64,000 nt of DNA from Parerythrobacter aestuarii (GTDB lineage: Bacteria > Pseudomonadota > Alphaproteobacteria > Sphingomonadales > Sphingomonadaceae): assembly GCF_030140925.1 (NCBI RefSeq), contig NZ_JARBWD010000001.1, positions 1,550,001-1,614,000 of the forward strand, read 5' to 3'. Both the position numbers and the translations under genes were made by a program. Below are positions 46,415 to 55,929 of this stretch, piece by piece. Every line of letters starts with the position of its first letter. Within the stretch, counting starts at the first letter, position 1. The notes below the pieces were generated by a model. The model was not told the origin of the DNA, ran no database searches, and saw only the letters and a program-made list of their open reading frames with translations.

Positions 46415-48450
46415 TGTTCAAGAAAATCCTGATTGCCAATCGCGGCGAGATTGCCTGCCGCGTCATCAAGACTGCTCGCCGGATGGGTATCCAGACCGTC
46501 GCGGTTTATTCCGACGCCGATGCCCGCGCGCCGTTCGTGAAGATGGCGGATGAAGCAGTGCATATCGGCCCGGCACCGGCGGCGGAAAGCTACCTCATCG
46601 CTGACAAGATCATCGCGGCTGCCAAGCAGAGCGGGGCTGAAGCCATCCACCCTGGCTACGGTTTCCTGTCCGAACGCGCGAGCTTCGTCGAGGCGCTGGA
46701 GAAGGAAGGCATCGCCTTCATCGGCCCGCCTGCGGGTGCCATCGCGGCGATGGGCGACAAGATCGAGTCCAAGAAGCTGGCCAAGGAAGCGGGCGTCAAT
46801 GTCGTACCTGGCTTCGTCGGCGAAATTCGCGATACCGACCATGCGGTCGAGATCAGCAACGACATCGGCTACCCTGTAATGATGAAGGCATCCGCTGGTG
46901 GCGGGGGCAAGGGCATGCGGCTCGCCTATAGCGAGAAGGACGTACGCGAAGGCTTCGAAAGTGTGAAGCGCGAAGGGCTCAATTCCTTCGGCGATGACCG
47001 GGTCTTCATCGAGAAGTTCATCGAGGACCCGCGCCACATCGAGATCCAGATCCTGGGCGATAAGCACGGCAACGTTCTCTATCTGAACGAGCGCGAATGC
47101 AGCATCCAGCGGCGACACCAGAAGGTCGTCGAGGAAGCCCCGTCACCCTTCGTCACGCCCAAGATGCGCAAGGCCATGGGCGAGCAATGTGTCGCGCTGT
47201 CAAAGGCAGTCGATTACCACTCGGCGGGCACAGTCGAGCTGATCGTCAGCGGCAAGGACCCGACTGGCGAGAGCTTCTACTTCCTCGAGATGAACACCCG
47301 CCTGCAGGTCGAACACCCGGTCACCGAAGCAATCACCGGGATCGACCTGGTCGAGCAGATGATCCGCGTTGCTGCCGGCGAGAAGCTGTCGATGACGCAG
47401 GAAGATATCGGCATCCAGGGCTGGGCGATCGAGAACCGCGTCTATGCCGAAGATCCCTATCGCGGCTTCCTGCCAAGCACGGGCCGCTTGGTCGAATACC
47501 AGCCGCCGCTGGAAGGCTGGACCGACGATGGCAGCGCCAATGGCCGCCGCGGTGTCGATGGCGTGCGGGTCGATGATGGCGTCTACGAAGGCGGCGAAGT
47601 CTCGATGTTCTACGATCCGATGATCGCCAAGCTGATCACCTGGGGCGAAACCCGCGACGAGGCGGCGGACCTGCAGATCCAGGCTCTCGATGCCTTCCGC
47701 ATCCAGGGGCTGGGGCACAATGTCGACTTCCTTAGCGCCCTGATGCAGCATCCGCGGTTCCGCTCGGGCGAGCTGACCACAGGCTTCATCGTCGAGGAGT
47801 TTCCTGACGGCTTCACCGGCGCAGCGGTTTCCGACGATTTGCTGCGTGGGTTGGCGGCGGTTGCGGGTGTGATCGCCACCGCCGATGCCGACCGGGCGCG
47901 GCGGATCGACCAGCAACTCGACGGTCCGCTCTATGCTCCGGGCGACTGGGCCATCCGCATCGGCCTCACCGAAGCGGATGCGAAGCACTACGAGGTCAGC
48001 CTGATCGAGGATGCCATCCTGGTCGACGGCGAACCGGTCGAGCTCAGCTTCGACTACACGCCGGGGGACTGGATGGTGGATGTCGAGCTGGGTGACGAAG
48101 CGATGACGTTGCAGCTAGCACCGACCCGTATGGGTTATGCCATCACCACGCGCGGCGCGACACAGCATATCCGTGTCCTGCCGCAGCGGGTGGCGCATCT
48201 CGCCGGACACATGATCGAGAAGGAACCACCTGACCTTTCGAAGCTGCTGATCTGCCCGATGCCGGGCCTGCTGGTGAAGCTGCATGTGGGCGAAGGCGAG
48301 GAAGTCCAGCCGGGCCAGCCGCTGGCGACGGTCGAGGCGATGAAAATGGAAAACATCCTGCGCGCCGAGAAGCAGGCGACCGTAGCCAAGATCAATGCCG
48401 GTGAGGGTGACAGCCTCGCGGTCGATGCGATCATTCTCGAGCTGGAGTAG
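46414..48450 (+). CDS. pccA: Propionyl-CoA carboxylase alpha subunit (biotin carboxylase plus carrier)
   Basis: The 678-residue protein has a biotin-carboxylase domain (about 1-450): 'KKILIANRGEIACRVIKTAR', 'HPGYGFLSERASFVEALEKE', 'KASAGGGGKGMRLA', 'FLEMNTRLQVEHPVTE'. A BT-type middle region follows. The C-terminal biotinyl domain has the lysine in A-M-K-M-E-N, 33 residues from the end. It carboxylates biotin with ATP and bicarbonate for PccB. The ATG is coupled to the DUF3445 stop. It closes the propionate operon that starts with pccB. Confidence 0.95.
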   Translation: MFKKILIANRGEIACRVIKTARRMGIQTVAVYSDADARAPFVKMADEAVHIGPAPAAESYLIADKIIAAAKQSGAEAIHPGYGFLSERASFVEALEKEGIAFIGPPAGAIAAMGDKIESKKLAKEAGVNVVPGFVGEIRDTDHAVEISNDIGYPVMMKASAGGGGKGMRLAYSEKDVREGFESVKREGLNSFGDDRVFIEKFIEDPRHIEIQILGDKHGNVLYLNERECSIQRRHQKVVEEAPSPFVTPKMRKAMGEQCVALSKAVDYHSAGTVELIVSGKDPTGESFYFLEMNTRLQVEHPVTEAITGIDLVEQMIRVAAGEKLSMTQEDIGIQGWAIENRVYAEDPYRGFLPSTGRLVEYQPPLEGWTDDGSANGRRGVDGVRVDDGVYEGGEVSMFYDPMIAKLITWGETRDEAADLQIQALDAFRIQGLGHNVDFLSALMQHPRFRSGELTTGFIVEEFPDGFTGAAVSDDLLRGLAAVAGVIATADADRARRIDQQLDGPLYAPGDWAIRIGLTEADAKHYEVSLIEDAILVDGEPVELSFDYTPGDWMVDVELGDEAMTLQLAPTRMGYAITTRGATQHIRVLPQRVAHLAGHMIEKEPPDLSKLLICPMPGLLVKLHVGEGEEVQPGQPLATVEAMKMENILRAEKQATVAKINAGEGDSLAVDAIILELE

Positions 48451-48468
48451 CAAACGGGGAAACCGCCA

Positions 48469-49473
48469 ATGTCTAAACGTTGGGCTGGATTGTTGGCCTT
48501 TGTAGCTCTGTTGCTGAGCCATCACCCGGCTGTTGTGGCTGAGGAATTTTCAGGCGATCGTTATTCGGTTTCGGTCCAGTCGGACGTTACCTACGCACAG
48601 GGTCTGGTCGGTGCATCGGGCAGTGATCCGCAGGTGCGCGATCTGAAGCTGGACATCTATCGGCCGGTTGCCGACGGCAAGCTGTTGGCTGATCGTCCTG
48701 CAGTGATCCTTGCCTTTGGCGGTGCCTTCTTGCGGGGTTCGAAAGGCACCGCGCGATTCGAGGAAGATGGTGCTTCGGATTCAGCGATGGGCGAGTATTG
48801 CCGCGTCTTCGCGGCTGAGGGCTATGTCTGTCTGTCGATCGAGTATCGCGTGATGGTTGAGGATCCGGCCATGCCTCACGGCATGGATCCCGTCACGATG
48901 TTTCCCAAGTCGAGCGTGTGGAACCCGGCGGCAACCTCGCGCGTGGACGTGGTCAGGGGCAGGATGGGGCTGCCGCCACTCGACGATCAGACCCGCGAGC
49001 AGCTTTGGAGTACCATTTTTGCTGCTGCCGAAGATTTGGCAAGTGCGGTCGATTTTGCCCGAAGCCATTCGGACGAGCTTGGGATTGACCCTGATCGCCT
49101 GGCCATCGGTGGCTTCTCGGCAGGCGCCGTAACCGCGATCAATGCGGCCTATGGATTGGGCGTGCCGGTGAAGGCGATGTTTTCCCTGTCCGGTTCGACC
49201 GTTGGCTTCGACCTGCGCAGGACGGCAAGGGCCGGGATGCCGCCCGGCCTGTTCGTGGTCGGCCAAAACGATCTTGGAGGGATGCTGCTTGGTACGCGCG
49301 CGGTGATCGATGTGTTGGACAAGGCCGGTATCGAAACAGAATCTGCCTGGATACCCGGTTTCGGCCATTTCTATCCCATGGGCGCGCCGAGCCTTGGCGG
49401 CGATCTCGGCAAGATGACATTAAGGACGCGACTCCTGCAGTTCCTTGATCGCAACCTGCGAACAGAACAATAG
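48469..49473 (+). CDS. Secreted alpha/beta-hydrolase (esterase-like)
   Basis: The 334-residue protein has a signal peptide (about residues 1-23, ending V-V-A). The hydrolase fold is shown by the oxyanion segment 'AFGGAFLRGSKG', the nucleophile elbow 'IGGFSAGAVTAINA' with Ser near residue 222, and a probable catalytic histidine in 'PGFGHFYPMG'. An inserted region with 'YCRVFAAEGYVCLSIEYRV' is typical of carboxylesterases. The substrate is unknown. It follows pccA after 18 bases and may be read through from it. Confidence 0.82.
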   Translation: MSKRWAGLLAFVALLLSHHPAVVAEEFSGDRYSVSVQSDVTYAQGLVGASGSDPQVRDLKLDIYRPVADGKLLADRPAVILAFGGAFLRGSKGTARFEEDGASDSAMGEYCRVFAAEGYVCLSIEYRVMVEDPAMPHGMDPVTMFPKSSVWNPAATSRVDVVRGRMGLPPLDDQTREQLWSTIFAAAEDLASAVDFARSHSDELGIDPDRLAIGGFSAGAVTAINAAYGLGVPVKAMFSLSGSTVGFDLRRTARAGMPPGLFVVGQNDLGGMLLGTRAVIDVLDKAGIETESAWIPGFGHFYPMGAPSLGGDLGKMTLRTRLLQFLDRNLRTEQ

Positions 49474-49488
49474 CTGAGGAGAACCAAG

Positions 49489-49857
49489 TTGCTGCAACGA
49501 ATTCCTGATCTATGCGGCTTGGCCTTGCTCGTCGCTGCAACGGGCTGCATCGCGCCGCAGGATGAGCCACAGCCCGGGCCGCCTGAGGGCGAGTTCGGGC
49601 ACTCTGAAACCTCAAAGGCCGAGTGCGAGGCGAAGAAAGGCACCTACGCCAGGCGCGGCATGCTGGGGAGCTACACGTGTGCGGTGCCTTATCCCGATGC
49701 CGGCAAGGCATGCACCAAGCCAAGCGACTGCGAGGGGCAGTGCCGGGTGGAAAGCCCGCAGGACGAATTCGGCAAGTGCCAGGCCAACAGCAATCCCTTC
49801 GGTTGCTATTCCTACATCAACGAAGAGGACCAGGTCGTCGCGATCTGTGTGGACTGA
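49489..49857 (+). CDS. Small cysteine-rich lipoprotein
   Basis: The 122-residue protein has a lipoprotein signal; the lipobox is around 'LVAATGC', with Cys near residue 20. The mature part holds eight further cysteines, suggesting disulfides in the periplasm. The start is TTG at 49489 behind GAGGAG. It has no known domain that I recognise. It lies in a closely packed run with the esterase and the methyltransferase. Confidence 0.65.
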   Translation: MLQRIPDLCGLALLVAATGCIAPQDEPQPGPPEGEFGHSETSKAECEAKKGTYARRGMLGSYTCAVPYPDAGKACTKPSDCEGQCRVESPQDEFGKCQANSNPFGCYSYINEEDQVVAICVD

Positions 49858-49860
49858 CCG

Positions 49861-50541
49861 ATGTCGGGTGTTGCCGGGTGGAAGCGTGTGGATCCCAAAT
49901 GGGCTGGAGTCGATGCGTTGATCGAATCCACCCTGCTGGGCGAGGACGAGGCTACCGCGCAAGCCGCACGTCACAGTGCCGCGTCCGGCCTGCCGGATAT
50001 CGCTGTTTCGCCGGCGCAAGGCCGCTTCCTGCAAATGGTGTGTGAACTGATTGGAGCCCGCCGCGTACTCGAAATCGGCACTCTTGGCGGGTATTCCACC
50101 CTGTTCCTGGCGCGCGGCGTTGGCGTCGGCGGCGAGGTCGTGACGCTTGAGGCAAAGAAGACCTACGCCAAAGTCGCTCAAGAGAATTTTGACGCAAGCG
50201 GGCTGGGAGACCGGATTACCATGCACATTCGCGCTGCGCTCAAGTCGCTGGCCGACCTTGATGGCGTGTTCGACCTGACATTCATCGATGCCGACAAGCC
50301 CAACAATGTGAACTACGTTGAGCACGCGCTCTGCCTGTCAAGGCCGGGCAGTCTCATCATCGTCGACAATGTCGTGCGTGAGGGCAACATTCTCGATCCC
50401 GCCGAGGGCGATGAATCTGCCAAGGGTACGCGCGCGCTCTACGAACATGTGAAAGACCATCCGCGCCTGGAAGCGACGGCGCTCCAGACCGTCGGCGCCA
50501 AGGGTTGGGACGGTATGATGTTCCTGCGGGTGAAGAGCTGA
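49861..50541 (+). CDS. SAM-dependent O-methyltransferase (class I, catechol/caffeoyl-CoA type)
   Basis: The 226-residue protein has the Rossmann SAM motif 'RVLEIGTLGGYSTLFLARG', the metal/substrate motif 'DLTFIDADKPNNVNYVEHAL' and 'GSLIIVDNVVREG', the signature of metal-dependent class I O-methyltransferases. The substrate is unknown. It starts three bases after the lipoprotein stop and overlaps the next gene by one base (TGATG). Confidence 0.9.
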   Translation: MSGVAGWKRVDPKWAGVDALIESTLLGEDEATAQAARHSAASGLPDIAVSPAQGRFLQMVCELIGARRVLEIGTLGGYSTLFLARGVGVGGEVVTLEAKKTYAKVAQENFDASGLGDRITMHIRAALKSLADLDGVFDLTFIDADKPNNVNYVEHALCLSRPGSLIIVDNVVREGNILDPAEGDESAKGTRALYEHVKDHPRLEATALQTVGAKGWDGMMFLRVKS

Positions 50542-50912
50542 TGCATCTGAGCCATGATCCTGAAGCGCCCGCTGCCGAGCAAATCACCTTCGATGATTTC
50601 CTGAAGGCTGATATTCGCATCGGCACGATCATCGCCGCCGAGGAGTTTCCGGAGGCCCGCAAGCCAAGCTACAAGCTGCGGATCGATTTCGGCCCTGCCA
50701 TTGGCGAGAAGAAGAGCTGTGCGCAGATCGCCGCCAACTATAATCTCGATGAACTGGTTGGCCGACAAGTCGCCGCCGTTGTCAATTTTCCGCCGCGCCA
50801 GATCGGTCCGGCCATGTCCGAAGTGCTGACACTGGGGTTTGCCGATCAGTCTGGTGATGTCGTGTTGTTTGCGCCGGATGTGAAGGTGCCCGACGGCTCG
50901 CGCCTATTCTGA
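50541..50912 (+). CDS. csaA: tRNA-binding protein, CsaA/EMAP-like
   Basis: The 123-residue protein consists of one OB-fold tRNA-binding domain: 'ADIRIGTIIAAEEFPEARKP', 'KSCAQIAANY', 'VVNFPPRQIGPAMSEVLTLG'. This matches CsaA, a tRNA-binding, chaperone-like protein. The ATG at 50541 overlaps the methyltransferase stop by one base. It converges on the GNAT gene with about 20 bases between, and no terminator hairpin is obvious. Confidence 0.9.
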   Translation: MHLSHDPEAPAAEQITFDDFLKADIRIGTIIAAEEFPEARKPSYKLRIDFGPAIGEKKSCAQIAANYNLDELVGRQVAAVVNFPPRQIGPAMSEVLTLGFADQSGDVVLFAPDVKVPDGSRLF

Positions 50913-50934
50913 CGGCTTTGTCCGATGCCCGCAG

Positions 50935-51393
50935 TCAGGCAAGGGACAAGTGCAGGCACTGGTTGAAGGCAGTATTGGCATAGCCCGCGAATGCTTCGCC
51001 ATTCTCGAAGCCACGCTTGCGGTAGAGTGCCAACGCGGCATCGAAGTGGGGCCCGCTGCCGGTTTCAAGGCTGAGGATTGCGAACCCTTCAATTATGGCG
51101 CGTTCGATAATAGCGTCGAGCAGGACTCCTGCGAGGCCTCGGCGCACAAAGTCGGGGTGGGTGCGCATGGATTTCAGCTCGATTCGCTCGGCATCGAGCC
51201 GCTTCATCGCTCCAATCGCTGCCACCCTGCCATCTAGCCGCACTGCAAGGACAGTAACGCGTGGATCGCGCAACCCTTCAAGATCGAGCGGGAAGCACAT
51301 GTCGGGCGGCGAATTGCGCTGCATCTCCGCGTGATGGAAACGGACAAGATCGACGACCTCTGGATTTTCGAGGTCGGCAATTTCGACCTGCAT
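50935..51393 (-). CDS. GNAT family N-acetyltransferase
   Basis: The 152-residue protein has the GNAT acetyl-CoA motif 'THPDFVRRGLAGVLLDAIIE' (R/Q-x-x-G-x-G/A region) and the C-terminal beta-strand 'ALALYRKRGFENGEAFAGY' with the usual L-Y-x-x-x-G-F. It resembles small YjdJ/ElaA-type acetyltransferases; the substrate is unknown. The ATG follows directly on the stop of the cyclase gene (TAG-ATG), so the two are translationally coupled. Confidence 0.88.
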   Translation of the reverse strand: MQVEIADLENPEVVDLVRFHHAEMQRNSPPDMCFPLDLEGLRDPRVTVLAVRLDGRVAAIGAMKRLDAERIELKSMRTHPDFVRRGLAGVLLDAIIERAIIEGFAILSLETGSGPHFDAALALYRKRGFENGEAFAGYANTAFNQCLHLSLA

Positions 51394-52164
51394 CTATTCC
51401 TCCACCAGCGCGACCGCGCGGATCCAGCCGGCGCTGGCGCGCTCGATCTTTACCGGGAAGCAGCTGAAGGTGAAGCCGTGGCTGGGCAGGGCGGCAAGGT
51501 TGGTCAGCTTCTCGATCTGGTAATAGGGGCGGATCCGACCGGCCTTGTGTCCTTCCCAGATTATCGCCGGATCGCGGTTCTCGGCCCAGCGCCGGGCGGT
51601 ATGGCTGAAGGGCGCATCCCAGCTCCAGGCATCGGTGCCCACGACTTCGACGCCGTGCTCCGTAAGCCAAAGGGTTGCCTCGGCCCCGAGGCCAACTCCC
51701 TGGTCGGTGAAGTTATCCGTCCCGTACTCCGCACCTGATTGCACCAGCACGATATCGAGCGGTTGCAGGTCGTAGCCAATCCTGTCGAATGCTTCTTCAA
51801 CTTCGGTCGCCGACACGACATGCCCATGCGGCAAATGCGAGAAATCGAGCTTCACCCCAGGGCGGAAGAACCTGTCGAGTGGCGCTTCGTCAATGCTGGG
51901 AGCCGGGGCCGCGCCGCTATCTGTCGTCGAATGATAATGCCACGGTGCATCCATGTGCGTCCCATTGTGGGTGCTCAGCTCGAGCATCTCGACTGCCCAG
52001 CCTTCGCCATCGGGCAGGTCTGCTTTCTCTAGCCCGGGAAAGAACATGGCTATCTGCTGCCAGGTGTCTTCATGAGTCATGTAGGTGACCTTGGGGCGCA
52101 TCACCTCGGGGTCGGAAATGACGTCGTTGGTGATCGGGATCGAGAGGTCGATGAAGCGTGTCAT
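51394..52164 (-). CDS. Cyclase family protein (kynurenine-formamidase-like metal hydrolase)
   Basis: The 256-residue protein has the metal-binding motif H-x-G-T-H-x-D in 'STHNGTHMDAPWHYH', plus 'DLSIPITNDVISDP' and later histidine and glutamate residues typical of the cyclase fold. Members include arylformamidase and isatin hydrolase; which one cannot be told. The ATG at 52164 was chosen over a longer frame that reads into the aroB stop region. The downstream GNAT gene is coupled to it. Confidence 0.86.
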   Translation of the reverse strand: MTRFIDLSIPITNDVISDPEVMRPKVTYMTHEDTWQQIAMFFPGLEKADLPDGEGWAVEMLELSTHNGTHMDAPWHYHSTTDSGAAPAPSIDEAPLDRFFRPGVKLDFSHLPHGHVVSATEVEEAFDRIGYDLQPLDIVLVQSGAEYGTDNFTDQGVGLGAEATLWLTEHGVEVVGTDAWSWDAPFSHTARRWAENRDPAIIWEGHKAGRIRPYYQIEKLTNLAALPSHGFTFSCFPVKIERASAGWIRAVALVEE

Positions 52165-52196
52165 GCTGCGCACAATCGCCCGCAGCATGCGCGCCG

Positions 52197-53306
52197 TCAA
52201 CGGGCGATCAGCTGCTCATCGAGAAAGGCAGCAACATCCTGAAGATCAACATCTTTTGCCAGATATGCTGCACCTGTGCTGCGCAACAAGAGAAAGGGGA
52301 GTGTGCCTGCATCCATCTTCTTGTCGTGCAACATGTGCTGAACGAGGGCAGCGCCATCGGCTGCGAGACCCAATGCGGATATTTCGCAAGGGAGGCCAAC
52401 GCCGGCAATCGCTTCTGCAACGCGCTCCGCATCGCTGTCTGCCAACTCGCCACGCCGCGCAGAATAGCGCGCCGCGAGGACCATTCCGAGCGCGACCCCT
52501 TCGCCGTGCAAGAGCTTGTCCGAAAAGCCGGTTTCCGCCTCTAGCGCATGCCCAAAGGTATGACCGAGGTTGAGCAGCGCCCGCACACCGGTCGTCTCGC
52601 GTTCGTCTTCGGCCACGATCCGGGCCTTGGCCGCAACGCTGGTCGCAACAGCTTGTTCAAGCGCGGCGGGATCGCGTGCGAGGACTTTGGCACCGTTGGT
52701 TTCGAGCCATTCGAAGAAGCCGATGTCTCCGAGGATTCCGTATTTGATGACTTCGGCAAAGCCGCAGCGCATCTCGCGGTCCGGCAGGGTATCGAGCGCG
52801 CCAAGGTCGGCCAATACCAGCGATGGCTGGTGGAAGGCACCGATCAGGTTCTTGCCCGCGCGCGTGTTGATAGCGGTTTTGCCGCCCACCGAGCTGTCGA
52901 CCTGTGCCAATAGCGTTGTGGGGATCTGGATGAAGCCGCAACCGCGCTTGAGGATCGAGCAGGCAAATCCGGTCAGGTCGCCCACCACGCCGCCGCCCAG
53001 CGCCACGACATTATCACCGCGTTCGACGCCCTGCGTCAGCATCCAGTCGGTAAGGGTTTCGAGGCTTTGCCAGCTCTTCGAATCCTCACCCGGCGGGACT
53101 TTGTAGAGCGCCACTTCCTTGCCAGCGCCCGCAAGACCCTCTGCCAGCGCCGCGCCATGGTGTTCCCATGCGTTCGCATCGGCCACGACTGGAACAACCG
53201 ATTTGCGCAGCTTGGGCCCGGCGAGCTCGGCCAGCCTGCCGATCAAGCCGCGATCGACGTGCACGTCATAGCTTCGTCCTGCCAATTGCACCGGGATTAC
53301 AGCCAT
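52197..53306 (-). CDS. aroB: 3-dehydroquinate synthase
   Basis: The 369-residue protein has NAD-binding '[20 protein letters not shown]', '[20 protein letters not shown]', '[13 protein letters not shown]' and the zinc-site histidines in '[14 protein letters not shown]' and '[14 protein letters not shown]'. It makes 3-dehydroquinate in the shikimate pathway. The start overlaps aroK by ten bases, the conserved aroK-aroB order of alphaproteobacteria. Confidence 0.96.
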   Translation of the reverse strand: MAVIPVQLAGRSYDVHVDRGLIGRLAELAGPKLRKSVVPVVADANAWEHHGAALAEGLAGAGKEVALYKVPPGEDSKSWQSLETLTDWMLTQGVERGDNVVALGGGVVGDLTGFACSILKRGCGFIQIPTTLLAQVDSSVGGKTAINTRAGKNLIGAFHQPSLVLADLGALDTLPDREMRCGFAEVIKYGILGDIGFFEWLETNGAKVLARDPAALEQAVATSVAAKARIVAEDERETTGVRALLNLGHTFGHALEAETGFSDKLLHGEGVALGMVLAARYSARRGELADSDAERVAEAIAGVGLPCEISALGLAADGAALVQHMLHDKKMDAGTLPFLLLRSTGAAYLAKDVDLQDVAAFLDEQLIAR

Positions 53307-53866
53307 TGATCAATCGCCTCTAGGATGCGGTTGGCAGTGTGCATATGCGGCCCGTCTTCGCTGCGTACGTGGATCGGGGCCTGCGAATAAAAGGGCTCGC
53401 GTTCATTATAGAGCCGCGTCAGGATTTCCTGCGGATTGCCCTGTTTGAGCAGCGGGCGTGTATTGCGGCGGCTCGTCCGTTCTACCAGTGTGGCAATATC
53501 CGCAGTGATCCACACAGCGATGGACTTGTCGAGGATGAGGGCGCGAGTTTCGTCGTTAACAAACGCGCCGCCACCCGTGGCAATGACCCCCTGCTTTTCT
53601 TCCATGAGGCGAGCGATGACGCGCCGTTCCCCGTCACGAAAGTACTCCTCGCCGAACTCTGCAAAAATTTCGGAGATCGACATCTGCGCTGCATCCTCGA
53701 TCTCTTCGTCAGCATCGATGAAGTCGCGCCCAATCAGGCTGGCGAGGCGTCGACCCACCGTCGATTTGCCAACACCCATCAGGCCGACCAGCACGATCGG
53801 TCGATCGATCCGTTCGGCAAGGCCGGCGTAGTCCATGTTGCCGGGGGAGGGTGTTCCAGTTTGCAT
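53297..53866 (-). CDS. aroK: Shikimate kinase
   Basis: The 189-residue P-loop kinase has '[20 protein letters not shown]' (Walker A), D-A-D-E-E-I-E-D for shikimate binding, '[15 protein letters not shown]', '[12 protein letters not shown]' and the lid arginines in '[13 protein letters not shown]'. It phosphorylates shikimate. It begins with ATG at 53866, and its end overlaps aroB. It diverges from the small gene at 53938. Confidence 0.96.
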   Translation of the reverse strand: MQTGTPSPGNMDYAGLAERIDRPIVLVGLMGVGKSTVGRRLASLIGRDFIDADEEIEDAAQMSISEIFAEFGEEYFRDGERRVIARLMEEKQGVIATGGGAFVNDETRALILDKSIAVWITADIATLVERTSRRNTRPLLKQGNPQEILTRLYNEREPFYSQAPIHVRSEDGPHMHTANRILEAIDQWL

Positions 53867-53937
53867 TGAAGCATGGCCTAGAGATGGGCTAGGGCGAAGG
53901 CAATAAAGGGTAACTTTTGTTGGAAGCGGGTTTGGTT

Positions 53938-54072
53938 ATGGGTCGGAGGCGGCTGGGCATGGGCGCGCTGCTGGTTGTTCTGGTGACCCTCCTCTGGGCA
54001 TGGTGGGATGGCGGCCGAGAACCCCTGCGCCCGATCGAACAGGAGATTCCCGTGCCGGAGGGTATGGAATGA
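53938..54072 (+). CDS. Very short single-pass membrane protein
   Basis: An open frame of 44 residues runs from the ATG at 53938 to the TGA at 54070-54072. It has a basic start (M-G-R-R-R-L-G), one hydrophobic helix (about residues 9-23) and an acidic, proline-containing tail. Its stop overlaps the ATG of the next gene by four bases. The reading is reasonable because the chain basic, hydrophobic, polar looks like a real signal anchor and the overlap implies coupling, but there is no homologue I can name. Confidence 0.5.
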   Translation: MGRRRLGMGALLVVLVTLLWAWWDGGREPLRPIEQEIPVPEGME

Positions 54073-55922
54073 AGCGGTTTCTGGTGTGTGGTCTGCTGGC
54101 TGGCGCGGGAGCGTTAGCGCTGACGACGGCCTATGCCGGTTTGCAGGCGGCGCCTGAATCACTGTTGCCGCCCGGATTCGATGATCCGGCACCGGCTCCG
54201 AGTCCTGCCCCACGGCCCACTGCGGCACCGAGACCTGTGGCTCCGGGTGGACCCGCCGCCCCAGGTTCGGGCAGCGTGCCGGTTATCCAACCCTTGCCGG
54301 TGGGCCCGGCACCCGATGCGGAAATCGCCTTGCCGGTGGAGCTTCCATCGCTGGAAGAACTGGAAGAGCTCGATCCGGATGAGCTCGACGAATTGCTCGG
54401 CCTCAAGCCCAAATACGACATTCCACCGGCTGCCCGTCGGTCGATGGAGCGGATCGGCATCATCAACTCCGCTGAAGGAGGCTTGCCAGTCGGCTCGCTC
54501 GGCCGGCAACCGGCTTCCATTGTCCGCGCTGCATTAGGTGGAATTCAGAGGCCCATGGTTTCGCGTTGGGGCCACATCATGCTGCGCCGTGCTCTGGCTA
54601 GTCGGCTTGAAACCCCGATGGGCATGGAGCCGGCGGAATTCGCCGGGATGCGCGCGGCGGCTCTCAATGCGATCGGCGAATTCGAGATATCGAGGGCGCT
54701 GGCCCAGGATGTCGATACCGGCAACTGGGGCAGGCCGCTCGCAGATGCGGCGGTTGAGGCTTATGTTGCGACGGGGGACATCGTCGGCGCTTGTCCGCTA
54801 GTCCGGTTCCAGGGCGGGCTACGCGAAGACGCCCAATGGGAGATGCTGCGGGCGATCTGCAATGCCTTCTCCGGGGAAAGCGCCCGTGCCCGCAGCGACC
54901 TGATCCGTATGCGCAGGGATGGTGATGCAGCGGCAATCGATGTCCTGCTGGCACAGCGGTATGCCGGTGCAGCCGGACGGGGACGTAGCGCCGTCAACCT
55001 GGAATGGGACGGGGTAGAGGAGCTGACACCCTGGCGCTTTGGACTCGCGACTGCGCTTGGTGCTGAAATTCCCGCATCCCTTTTGGAGGATCTTGGACCC
55101 GACTATCTCAAGGTGGCGGCCCGATCGGCCGCGTTGCCGCTGTCGCAGCGTTTGCGCGGAGCCGAACTCGCTGCCAGCGAGGGTATCCTCTCCTCCTCGG
55201 CACTGATTGACCTCTACTCACAGTTCTATGCGGAAGATGGCACAGGCGGGATATTCGGCCCTCAGGCGGTGCAATTGCGCGAGGCATATGTCGGCGTCGA
55301 TCCGGCGACGAGAATGGCGGCAATCCAGTCGCTTTGGGGAGAGGGGTCGAACCCGGACTACGCCCGACTGGTGCTGACCGCCTATGCCGCAGCGCGAATT
55401 CCCGCGAGTGACGACCTTGCCGATCAAGCCGGAAAACTGATCGCGGCGATGCTTGCAGCCGGACTTGACCGTGATGCGATGGCATGGGGCAATGTGGTGG
55501 CTGAAGGCAGTGAAGGCTGGGCCTTGCTCGTTCTGGCCCAACCGACCCGTTCCAACCCTGTCGGTTCGGCGGCCATCGACAGCTTTGCCGGTGATGATGA
55601 CAGCGAGGGAAAGCGCAAGTCAGCCTTCCTGATTGCCGGGCTGGCAGGTCTTGGCCGGTTGGAGACCGGCACCGCCAATGAGTATTCGGAGGCGCTCGGC
55701 CTTGAACTGCAACGAACGACGCGCTGGAGCCAACTGATCGATCGCTCAGGCGAACTGCAGAACCAGGCGCTTGTGGCGTATCTAGCAGGGGTCGGCATGC
55801 AAGGCCGCAACTGGGGCAGCATGTCTCCGCGTCATTTGTTCCACATCGTCCGCGCGCTCAATCGGGCAGGCATGCAGGCCGAAGCGCGCATGATCGCTGC
55901 GGAGGCAGTCGCTCGCGGATAG
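54069..55922 (+). CDS. Large secreted protein of unknown function
   Basis: The 617-residue protein has an N-terminal signal peptide (about 1-24) and then a Pro/Ala-rich stretch (about 35-95). An acidic run follows (P-S-L-E-E-L-E-E-L-D-P-D-E-L-D-E-L), and the rest is a long alpha-helical, repeat-like body rich in Ala, Leu and Arg, reminiscent of helical-repeat proteins. No enzyme motif is seen. It lies seven bases upstream of a Xer recombinase gene and is coupled to the small ORF before it. I recognise it only as a conserved type in related genomes. Confidence 0.65.
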   Translation: MKRFLVCGLLAGAGALALTTAYAGLQAAPESLLPPGFDDPAPAPSPAPRPTAAPRPVAPGGPAAPGSGSVPVIQPLPVGPAPDAEIALPVELPSLEELEELDPDELDELLGLKPKYDIPPAARRSMERIGIINSAEGGLPVGSLGRQPASIVRAALGGIQRPMVSRWGHIMLRRALASRLETPMGMEPAEFAGMRAAALNAIGEFEISRALAQDVDTGNWGRPLADAAVEAYVATGDIVGACPLVRFQGGLREDAQWEMLRAICNAFSGESARARSDLIRMRRDGDAAAIDVLLAQRYAGAAGRGRSAVNLEWDGVEELTPWRFGLATALGAEIPASLLEDLGPDYLKVAARSAALPLSQRLRGAELAASEGILSSSALIDLYSQFYAEDGTGGIFGPQAVQLREAYVGVDPATRMAAIQSLWGEGSNPDYARLVLTAYAAARIPASDDLADQAGKLIAAMLAAGLDRDAMAWGNVVAEGSEGWALLVLAQPTRSNPVGSAAIDSFAGDDDSEGKRKSAFLIAGLAGLGRLETGTANEYSEALGLELQRTTRWSQLIDRSGELQNQALVAYLAGVGMQGRNWGSMSPRHLFHIVRALNRAGMQAEARMIAAEAVARG

Positions 55923-55929
55923 GACCGGC

